Part shown: piece after piece, positions 1-5,353 of the stretch
Numbering within the stretch: position 1 is the stretch's first letter
How the letters are laid out: each line of letters starts with the position of its first letter
Source: Rhodospirillales bacterium
GTDB taxonomy: Bacteria > Pseudomonadota > Alphaproteobacteria > Rhodospirillales > Casp-alpha2
Assembly: GCA_016187325.1 (NCBI GenBank)
Contig: JACPJY010000100.1
Coordinates: forward strand, 1-7,400
Length of the DNA stretch: 7,400 bases
Reading direction: 5' to 3'
Notes under the pieces: generated by a model
Databases searched by the model: none
The model's input: the letters and a program-made list of their open reading frames with translations, nothing else
Told to the model about the DNA's origin: nothing
Made by a program: the position numbers and the translations under genes

Positions 1-45
1 GTGGTGTAGCTTGGCGGCCCACGGGACGGATCGGCCAAACGGATC

Positions 46-52
46 GGAAGGG
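46..52 (+). promoter_or_regulatory. Ribosome binding site of dapB
   Basis: The purine-rich stretch GGAAGGG lies 8 bases before the ATG at 61 and supports that start. The rest of bases 1-60 holds no gene I can identify. The upstream gene, if it runs in from the left, could end at the TAG at 7-9, but only two codons would be visible, so this cannot be judged. Confidence 0.6.
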
Positions 53-60
53 TAACGACC

Positions 61-870
61 ATGAAGGCGCTCGCAGTAGGCATCGCCGGCTGCGCCGGGC
101 GCATGGGCCGGATGGTGATCGCCGAAGTGCTCGCCAACCCGGACCTCAAGCTCGCCGGCGGCTGCGAGCAGCCGATCAACCCGGCCATCGGCCAGGACGT
201 GGCCGCCCAGGCCGGCTTCGATCCGGCCGGGGTGTTCGTCGGCGACGACCCGGCGGCGCTGTTCAAGGCCGCCGACGTGGTCGTCGACTTCACCACGCCG
301 GCGGCGGCGCTGGCCCACGCCCGGCTCGCCGGCCAGACCGGCGCGGCGCTGGTGATCGGCACCACCGGCCTCGAGAAGCGGCACTTCGATGCGTTGAGGA
401 AGGCTTCCAAGAAGTCGGTCGTCGTCCAGGCCGCCAACATGAGCGCCGCCGTCAACCTGTTGCTCGGCCTCACCGAGCAGGCGGCGGCCGCGCTCGGGCC
501 CGACTACGACATCGAGATCGTCGAGATGCATCACCGCATGAAGGTCGACGCGCCCTCCGGCACCGCGCTCGCCTTGGGCGAGGCGGCGGCGAAAGGCCGC
601 AAGGTGAAGCTGGAGGGCAACTCCGAGCGCGGCCGCGACGGCATCACCGGGCCGAGGCGCCCGGGCGCCATCGGCTTCGCGGCGCTGCGCGGCGGCGACG
701 TCGCCGGCGAGCACAAGGTGATCTTCGCGGGGCTCGGCGAGCGCCTCGAGCTCGGCCACCTCGCCACCACCCGGCAGGTGTTCGCCAAGGGCGCCGTGCG
801 CGCCGTCCTGTGGACCAGGGGCAGGAAGCCCGGCTTCTATTCGATACGCGACGTGCTCGGGATGAAATAG
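61..870 (+). CDS. dapB: 4-hydroxy-tetrahydrodipicolinate reductase (DapB)
   Basis: DapB reduces the dehydrated form of 4-hydroxy-tetrahydrodipicolinate with NAD(P)H to tetrahydrodipicolinate, in the cytoplasm, on the way to meso-diaminopimelate and lysine. The 269-residue length is normal (E. coli DapB is 273). The N-terminal Rossmann fold shows the nucleotide loop G10-C-A-G13-R-M-G16, an acidic residue at E36 after the second strand that is expected to contact the cofactor ribose, and the G100-T-T-G103 turn. The family signature EIVEMHHRMKVDAPSGTA begins near residue 152. Within it, H157 and K161 match the catalytic His159 and Lys163 of E. coli, and the PSGT segment (165-168) binds substrate. 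The C-terminal half (GERLELGHLATTRQVFAKGAVRA region) is also typical. The start has a good ribosome site. The gene converges with the DUF2244 gene 25 bases downstream, and I see no clear hairpin terminator between them. The stop codon is followed by a duplicated Met-Lys-stop. Confidence 0.97.
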   Translation: MKALAVGIAGCAGRMGRMVIAEVLANPDLKLAGGCEQPINPAIGQDVAAQAGFDPAGVFVGDDPAALFKAADVVVDFTTPAAALAHARLAGQTGAALVIGTTGLEKRHFDALRKASKKSVVVQAANMSAAVNLLLGLTEQAAAALGPDYDIEIVEMHHRMKVDAPSGTALALGEAAAKGRKVKLEGNSERGRDGITGPRRPGAIGFAALRGGDVAGEHKVIFAGLGERLELGHLATTRQVFAKGAVRAVLWTRGRKPGFYSIRDVLGMK

Positions 871-881
871 GCGATGAAATA
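861..881 (+). repeat. 12-bp-period tandem duplication at the dapB stop codon
   Basis: GATGAAATA occurs at 861-869 and again at 873-881. The two copies are in the same reading frame, so the last codons of dapB, ATG AAA TAG, are followed after one GCG codon by ATG AAA TAA. Readthrough of the first stop would add only Ala-Met-Lys. This looks like a slippage duplication that left a tandem second stop. Confidence 0.7.
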
Positions 882-895
882 AGCGGAGAAGCCCG

Positions 896-1399
896 TCACG
901 CCGGCTGCGGCGCCGGCCGGCAAGGGCCCGTCGCCTTGGCGACCGCCTTCTTCAGCGCCAACGCGAGATCGACCTGCTCGTCGAGGGTCAGGAACTCGCG
1001 GATCACCAGCGACTGCCCGCGCGAGCGCAACTCGAGTCGGCCATGGCGGCCCTTGCGCTCGGCGACGCTGATCTGGGTCCACTGCGGCTGCAGGGTCCAC
1101 ACCCGGCGCTGGCCCCAGTGGTCGATGCGCTCGACGGTGAGCGTCCGCTGCGTGAGATCGATGGTCTCCACCGTCGAGCCGCGGTGCCAGTTGAGCCGGA
1201 AGGCGCCGTAGAGCAACAGCAGCTCGAAGCCCATGAAGCCGGTGACCGGCCACGCGCCGGCGGCGACGAAGGCGATCGCCGTCGGGATGAACACGGCGAG
1301 CAGCGCCACGATGATGATGTTGAGGGTCTTGATGCTGGCGCTGCGGTGCGGCCTGAGCTCGGCGCGGAACATGGGGTGTTGCGGGTCGGTGGCCGGCAT
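896..1399 (-). CDS. DUF2244 family membrane protein
   Basis: This 167-residue protein matches the DUF2244 family of small proteobacterial membrane proteins, whose function is unknown. After a short N-terminal segment there are two hydrophobic stretches, about residues 25-48 and 52-69. A soluble C-terminal domain follows with the pattern GSTVETIDLTQRTLTVER (74-91), then RRVWTLQPQWTQI (98-110) and RLELRSRGQSLVIREFL (121-137), all predicted beta-rich. The start at 1399 was chosen over one at 1462 because GGAG (positions 1409-1406 on this strand) sits 6 bases upstream and because the FRAELRPHRS motif that opens this family then falls near the N-terminus. The gene is convergent with dapB and divergent from nth. 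A location near nth and dapB is common in alphaproteobacteria as far as I recall. Identity as DUF2244 is fairly sure; no role should be assigned. Confidence 0.88.
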   Translation of the reverse strand: MPATDPQHPMFRAELRPHRSASIKTLNIIIVALLAVFIPTAIAFVAAGAWPVTGFMGFELLLLYGAFRLNWHRGSTVETIDLTQRTLTVERIDHWGQRRVWTLQPQWTQISVAERKGRHGRLELRSRGQSLVIREFLTLDEQVDLALALKKAVAKATGPCRPAPQPA

Positions 1400-1439
1400 C
1401 GGACGCTCCGTCGTCGCCTCCCATGGCGAACTCGTCTTG

Positions 1440-1456
1440 CGAATGATAACGATTCG
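1440..1456. promoter_or_regulatory. Small inverted repeat in the DUF2244/nth divergent region, weakly Fur-like
   Basis: CGAAT (1440-1444) and ATTCG (1452-1456) form perfect inverted arms around a 7-base centre. The 19 bases from 1439 match about 12 of 19 positions of the classical Fur box, including the contiguous core AATGATAA. It lies 41 bases before the DUF2244 start and 75 before the nth start, so it could serve either gene. The match is modest and a chance origin is possible. The rest of 1400-1530 shows no convincing -35/-10 pair in either direction. Confidence 0.25.
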
Positions 1457-1530
1457 AGACACAGGTTAATGCATTTGCGGGGATTGGAAAATACTTGTCG
1501 GGCCGCCGGCCCCGGATAAGCTGGACCGCC

Positions 1531-2167
1531 ATGAAAGCCGCCGTCGACGCCGAAGCCTTCTTCGCCCGCCTCGCTGCCGCCAACCCGGCGCCGAAGGGCG
1601 AGCTCGACTTCGTCAATCCCTACACGCTCTTGGTCGCCGTCGTGTTGTCGGCGCAGGCGACCGATGTCGGCGTCAATAAGGCAACGGGGTCGCTGTTCAA
1701 GGCCGCCGATACGCCGGCGAAGATGCTCGCTCTGGGCGAGGCGCGGCTGAAGGGCTTCATCAAGACCATCGGGCTTTTCAACACCAAGACCAGGAACGTG
1801 ATGGCCTTGAGCCGCATCCTGGTCGAGAAGCACGGCGGGGAAGTGCCGCGCGACCGCGAGTCGCTCGAGGCGCTCCCCGGGGTGGGGCGCAAGACCGCCA
1901 ACGTGGTCCTCAACGTCGCCTTCGGCGAGCCGGTGATCGCCGTCGATACCCATATCTTCCGGCTCGCCAACCGCACCGGGCTGGCGCCGGGCAAGACGCC
2001 GCGCGAGGTCGAGGACGCCCTCGAGAAGGTGACGCCGGCGCGCTTCAAGCGCCACGCCCATCACTGGCTGATCCTGCACCCGTTACAAGGCGAAAGAGAC
2101 GGCGACGAAGGAACCAGCGAAGAAACCGCCGGCGAAGAAGCGCAAAAGCAAGAAGGCGAAACGCTAG
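1531..2167 (+). pseudogene. nth: Endonuclease III (Nth) with the Fe-S loop deleted and the frame shifted
   Basis: Nth is a DNA glycosylase and AP lyase that removes oxidised pyrimidines in base excision repair. Residues 1-183 align well with the family: LLSAQATDV-like segment (LSAQATDVGVNKAT, about 39-52), the helix-hairpin-helix LPGVGRKTANVV with catalytic K121, and VDTHIFR with catalytic D139. The match continues to HHWLILH, ending at H183 (codon 2077-2079). Family members continue with HGRYxC and a four-cysteine cluster (C-X6-C-X2-C-X5-C) before a xYK segment. Here all four cysteines are absent. The YKAKE-type tail resumes one base later, at 2081, in the +1 frame, and runs 28 codons of very basic sequence (11 Lys, 3 Arg) to a TAG at 2165-2167. 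Compared with E. coli Nth, about 62 bases are missing. Read without correction, translation continues to 2403 as about 107 unrelated residues antisense to the lipoprotein gene. Start ATG 1531 fits the family N-terminus; its ribosome site (GGA, 1523-1525) is weak. Stable function is unlikely as written. A misassembly is the main alternative. Confidence 0.9.
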
Positions 2168-2718
2168 CCGGCGCGGCCCCCCGCGCGGCCCCTGTCGCGG
2201 TCCTTGAGCAGGCTCACGAAGCAGTCCTTCTGGTCGACCGGCTTCTTGTCGCGGCCGCGGGTCTCGAAGTGCAGCACGGTGAAGGGGCCGTCCTTGCCGG
2301 TCTTGTACAGGAACACGTCGAGGGCGCAGGCGTCATTGCGGTACTGCCAGATCTGGGCCGGGTCGTCGCGCCGCTTGAAGCGCGGCTGGCCGAGGAGCCC
2401 TGAGAGCTGGCCCTCGTCGAGGCCGGCAAGGCTCGCCGGTTCCGGGTACCGCCGTTCCGGCGCCGGCGTCGGAACGGCCATCGCCGTTTCGGTGGGAACC
2501 GCCGGCGGTGCGAGCGTCGTCGCCGCCGCTTGCGTGGCGGCAGCGGTCGCGGCGGCGGCCGCGGGCGTTACCGTGGGCGTCGGGTTGACGTCCGTGGCGA
2601 TGCCGCTGCAGGCGGCGACGCCGATCAGTGCCAGCACGGCGGCGGCGCGGAGGATATCCGGGCGTCGGCGGCGTGAGCGGTGGCGGTAGCGGGGAAAGCG
2701 CCGGCGCGCAGGCGTCAC
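2164..2718 (-). CDS. Putative alanine/proline-rich lipoprotein, function unknown
   Basis: The 184-residue product has an unusually long arginine-rich N-region (residues 1-24), a hydrophobic stretch (25-36) and a lipobox VAAC ending at C37, so it is probably a lipid-anchored envelope protein. A low-complexity linker rich in Pro, Thr and Ala (about 43-95) leads to a small conserved-looking domain, about 96-172. That domain contains LSGLLGQPRFKRRD, IWQYRNDAC (C131) and LDVFLYK, then a second cysteine C166; the two could form a disulfide. I recall similar 'LLG-P-RR-IWQYR-C-LDLFLY' domains in uncharacterised alphaproteobacterial proteins. The start is GTG. An in-frame TAA lies seven codons upstream and no other start codon precedes the hydrophobic core, so GTG is effectively forced. 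It overlaps the bactofilin stop as GTGA, with no clear Shine-Dalgarno sequence, which suggests translational coupling. It ends in CTAG shared with the nth stop. Confidence 0.8.
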   Translation of the reverse strand: MTPARRRFPRYRHRSRRRRPDILRAAAVLALIGVAACSGIATDVNPTPTVTPAAAAATAAATQAAATTLAPPAVPTETAMAVPTPAPERRYPEPASLAGLDEGQLSGLLGQPRFKRRDDPAQIWQYRNDACALDVFLYKTGKDGPFTVLHFETRGRDKKPVDQKDCFVSLLKDRDRGRAGGRAG

Positions 2719-3374
2719 TTTTTTGCCGTCAGCGATTTATCGCCGCGCGTCTGCGACGATGGGTCCTCGGGATCGCCGCCCGGGTCGCCGTCTGACTTGG
2801 GGTTCTTGGCCGGCTCGGTGCCTTCCAGGGTCTGCATGTCGCCCGAGATCTGGCCGCCCGATTCGATGACGATGCGGCCGTAGCGGATGGTGCCCCTGAT
2901 GCGGCCGCCGGCGCGCACGATCAGGCGGTCGCGGGCGATCAACTCGCCTTCGTAGCGGCCGCTGATGTCCGCCTCCTCGACGTCGGCAGAACCCTTGAAG
3001 AAGCCGGTCGGCGCCACCTCGATGATGCGGGCATTCTGAAGCACCGCCTCGACCTGGCCCTCGACCACCAGCCGGTCGCACGACGTGATCTCGCCCGAAA
3101 GGCGGATGTCGCGGCCGATGACCAGCCGCTTCGAGTCGGCGTCGGTGGCAATCTGGCGGTCGAGCCGGCGCGGCGGAATGCCGGGAATGTCGGGAACCGC
3201 GCGACGCGCAACGTCGGGGTGGAACGACGACGGCGTCGGCGGCTTGGCCGGCGCGTGCGAACCTTTGCGCGAGAACGGCTTCAAGGGCGGCGCCGAAATC
3301 GCGTCCATGCCATCGTCGCGATTTGGCCTGAGGTCGCCTTTCTTGGTCGTCTCGTCTTTCTTTTTTCCGAACAT
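2715..3374 (-). CDS. Bactofilin (polymer-forming cytoskeletal protein)
   Basis: Bactofilins assemble without nucleotide into filaments or sheets, often at the inner membrane, and localise cell-wall enzymes or stalk and polar structures. The 219-residue protein has the expected three parts. The N-terminus MFGKKK is the usual bactofilin opening, thought to help membrane attachment, and is followed by a Pro/Arg/Lys-rich tail to about residue 80. A right-handed beta-helix core runs about 82-182, with repeated short strands separated by Gly turns: LVIGRDIRLSGEI, RLVVEGQVEAVL, DISGRYEGELIARDRL, VRAGGRIRGTIRYGRI, IESGGQISGDM. The C-terminal tail (183-219) is polar, rich in Pro, Gly and Asp. The start is supported by AAGGTGA 6 bases upstream, which overlaps the EI24 stop. 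It sits in the middle of a tight operon, 6 bases after the EI24 gene and overlapping the lipoprotein start. Wall or envelope scaffolding is the natural inference; the specific partner is unknown. Confidence 0.93.
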   Translation of the reverse strand: MFGKKKDETTKKGDLRPNRDDGMDAISAPPLKPFSRKGSHAPAKPPTPSSFHPDVARRAVPDIPGIPPRRLDRQIATDADSKRLVIGRDIRLSGEITSCDRLVVEGQVEAVLQNARIIEVAPTGFFKGSADVEEADISGRYEGELIARDRLIVRAGGRIRGTIRYGRIVIESGGQISGDMQTLEGTEPAKNPKSDGDPGGDPEDPSSQTRGDKSLTAKK

Positions 3375-3380
3375 GGCGTC

Positions 3381-4061
3381 TCACCTTGCATGCGGTCGCG
3401 ATGGGATCTGCCGCCAGTCTTCGAACAAGTGCACCATGGCGGCGGTGGCGACGACGGGCGCCAGCAGGTTGACCACCGGAACGGTCAACAGCACCGTCAT
3501 GATCACGCCGACCGCGAACAATTCGCCGCGATGGGCCCGCCTCAACGAGCGGGCGTGGTCAGGACCGATGCGGCGCAAAGCCACCAGCTCGAAGTATTCC
3601 CGGCTCAGAAGATAGCCGTTAACGGCATAGAAAACAAAAGGGAAAACCGGCGGCAACAGCAGGAAAAGCAGGGCCCCGACGTTGAGCGCCACCATCACGC
3701 CGAGGTAGCCGAGGGCGGTCACGGCTGCCGCCGCGGCGGAAAGGCCTTCGGCCGGCGGCAGCGCCGGGTAATGGCGGGCCTCGACGGTGCCGGCGATGTC
3801 CTCGAGGAAGAAGCCGACGGCGGCGCTGACCACGGCCGGAAACAGGAACCAAGTGATCACCGCCGTCGCCAGCCCGCCCAGGAGATCGACGGCGGCGTCT
3901 AGCCATGGAATCGCGAACAGACTGGTCTCGGTCAACAGCGCGCCGACCGCCACCCACAACCCGACAAGCACGGCGAGCGCGGCGGCGAGGCAACGCCAGA
4001 CGATGGTTCGGGTGGCGCCATCGGCGAGCTGCAAAATGCCCCGGGAGAATGCTTTGAACAT
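3381..4061 (-). CDS. EI24 (CysZ-like) family inner-membrane protein
   Basis: The 226-residue product is strongly hydrophobic, with about four membrane segments or re-entrant helices (about 22-43, 60-87, 115-146 and 181-212). It carries the family hallmark NGYLLSREYFELVALRR (148-164), followed by a charged loop (RSLRRAHRGELF). EI24 proteins include E. coli CysZ, a sulfate importer. Most alphaproteobacterial members are annotated only by similarity, so sulfate transport should not be assumed: no sulfur-assimilation gene is in view. It is the first gene of the operon EI24-bactofilin-lipoprotein. The ATG at 4061 lacks a strong Shine-Dalgarno sequence, but no better start is seen. The operon promoter should lie in 4062-4299; I see only weak candidates on this strand. 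Confidence 0.88.
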   Translation of the reverse strand: MFKAFSRGILQLADGATRTIVWRCLAAALAVLVGLWVAVGALLTETSLFAIPWLDAAVDLLGGLATAVITWFLFPAVVSAAVGFFLEDIAGTVEARHYPALPPAEGLSAAAAAVTALGYLGVMVALNVGALLFLLLPPVFPFVFYAVNGYLLSREYFELVALRRIGPDHARSLRRAHRGELFAVGVIMTVLLTVPVVNLLAPVVATAAMVHLFEDWRQIPSRPHAR

Positions 4062-4223
4062 GTTGAAAATCTTGGTTAATCAGCGGCTGCGGGCGCAGAC
4101 ATGGTGTTTAGAGGCTGGGCCGCGGGGGCGCAAGGGCGGCGCGAGACGGGCGCCAAGGGAGTGCCGGCGTTCCGTCTAAGCCGTTGAATCGCAAAACGTT
4201 ATCGGAGCCACGCGGCGGTGCGC

Positions 4224-4254
4224 TTGATGACATTACAACCGCGGCCGTTATACT
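4224..4254 (+). promoter_or_regulatory. Candidate sigma70-type promoter for adenosine kinase
   Basis: TATACT at 4249-4254 matches the -10 consensus at five of six bases. Possible -35 elements are TTGATG (4224-4229, spacing 19) or the overlapping ATGACA (4227-4232, spacing 16). Transcription would start near 4261, leaving a leader of about 40 bases. This AT-containing patch stands out in a GC-rich 238-bp divergent region (4062-4299) that otherwise shows no gene, repeat array or clear hairpin. Confidence 0.4.
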
Positions 4255-4289
4255 CGGCCCGGGCACGCGCCCTCAAGCCTGCCGCAACC

Positions 4290-4293
4290 GGAG
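4290..4293 (+). promoter_or_regulatory. Ribosome binding site of adenosine kinase
   Basis: GGAG at 4290-4293 lies 6 bases before the ATG at 4300 and fixes that start; the protein N-terminus also fits the family there. Confidence 0.65.
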
Positions 4294-4299
4294 ACAGCG

Positions 4300-5292
4300 A
4301 TGGCGGAACCGAGCTTTGATGTGGTCGGCATCGGCAACGCCATCGTCGACGTTCTCGCCCACGCTGCCGACGCGTTCCTCGCATCCGAAGGCCTGACCAA
4401 GGGCGCCATGACCCTGATCGACGCCGGCGCGGCCAAGGACCTTTACGAGAAGATCGGCCCGGCGGTCGAGTGCTCCGGAGGCTCGGCCGCCAACACCATC
4501 GCCGCGCTGGCGTCGCTGGGTGGCAAGGGAGCGTTCGTCGGCAAGGTCCATGACGACCAGTTGGGCGAAGTGTTCCGCCATGACATCCGCGCCCTCGGCG
4601 TCGCGTTCGACACGCCGCCGGACGACTTGGGGCCGCCGACGGCAACGTGCCTGATCCTGGTGACGCCGGACGCACAACGGACCATGCAAACTTTTCTCGG
4701 CGCCTGCGTCACGCTAGGGCCAAAGGACATCGACGAAGGCCTGATTGCGGCTTCCCGCGTCACCTATCTCGAGGGCTACCTGTGGGATCCGCCGCTCGCC
4801 AAGCAGGCGATCGTCAAAGCCGCGAAGGCGGCGCACGCCGCCGGCCGCATGGTGTCGCTCAGCCTCTCGGACCCTTTCTGCGTCGACCGCCACCGCGCGG
4901 AGTTCCTCGACCTCGTCAACCATCACGTCGACATCCTGTTCGCCAACGAGCGCGAGATCATGTCGCTCTACCGGGTCGGCAGTTTCGACGAATCCCTGCA
5001 GGCGGTGCGCGGCCATTGCAAGATTGCGGCGTTGACGCGCAGCGAAAAAGGCTCGGTCGTCGTTGCTGGCGATGAAATCCACGTCATCGATGCCGAACGG
5101 GTGCCCAGGGTCGTCGACACCACCGGCGCCGGCGACGCCTACGCCGCCGGGTTCCTGTTCGGGATCACTGCCGGCCGCGACGTGGCGGTCTCCGCCCGAA
5201 TCGGCAGTATCGCGGCGGCTGAGGTGATCGCCCACCTGGGCGCCCGGCCTGAGACGTCGCTGAAGGCGCTCATCGAAAAGCGGTTCGGCTGA
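4300..5292 (+). CDS. Adenosine kinase (PfkB/ribokinase family)
   Basis: This enzyme would phosphorylate adenosine with ATP to AMP in the cytoplasm, a purine salvage step. The 330-residue length is typical. The protein opens with FDVVGIGNAIVDVLA, the substrate-side strand of PfkB kinases. The glycine-rich CSGGSAANT segment (58-66) lies in the substrate-binding region. SLSDPFCVDRHR (188-199) is characteristic of alphaproteobacterial adenosine kinases, as is YLEGYLWDPP. FANEREI follows, then the PfkB signature DTTGAGD (273-279), whose Gly-rich turn forms the anion hole and whose D279 is the expected catalytic base. The gene is divergent from the EI24 operon and 61 bases upstream of the glycosyltransferase. 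Another PfkB sugar or nucleoside specificity cannot be excluded from sequence alone, but the overall pattern favours adenosine. Confidence 0.92.
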   Translation: MAEPSFDVVGIGNAIVDVLAHAADAFLASEGLTKGAMTLIDAGAAKDLYEKIGPAVECSGGSAANTIAALASLGGKGAFVGKVHDDQLGEVFRHDIRALGVAFDTPPDDLGPPTATCLILVTPDAQRTMQTFLGACVTLGPKDIDEGLIAASRVTYLEGYLWDPPLAKQAIVKAAKAAHAAGRMVSLSLSDPFCVDRHRAEFLDLVNHHVDILFANEREIMSLYRVGSFDESLQAVRGHCKIAALTRSEKGSVVVAGDEIHVIDAERVPRVVDTTGAGDAYAAGFLFGITAGRDVAVSARIGSIAAAEVIAHLGARPETSLKALIEKRFG

Positions 5293-5353
5293 AGCCGCGA
5301 CGGCCCGATCCCATGGTTGAGCGCGCCCCTGTCCGCGGATACCCTGACAGGCC

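Noticed and set aside
26..47. Two copies of ACGGATCGG with a 13-base period upstream of dapB
   Set aside because: The repeat is short, imperfect beyond 9 bases and has no symmetry. The second copy merely overlaps the ribosome site, so an operator cannot be supported.
871..895. Possible bidirectional terminator between dapB and DUF2244
   Set aside because: No inverted repeat with a stable stem or T-run is present in these 25 bases.
1495..1530. Upstream TTG start for nth
   Set aside because: It would add 12 residues (LSGRRPRISWTA) not seen in the family; ATG 1531 matches the normal Nth N-terminus.
837..1616. Long - strand open frame over the DUF2244 gene and the nth start
   Set aside because: It overlaps DUF2244 in another frame, gives a His/Arg/Pro-rich low-complexity translation with no family features, and runs through the divergent promoter region. 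It is a GC-rich shadow.
2168..2403. In-frame extension of nth past 2079 to a stop at 2403
   Set aside because: The sequence after H183 has no Nth similarity and lies antisense to the lipoprotein gene. The native tail is in the +1 frame and ends at 2167.
2450..2610. Alanine/proline-coding GC-rich stretch as a possible DNA repeat array
   Set aside because: The units are irregular GCC/GCG runs explained by the low-complexity linker of the lipoprotein.
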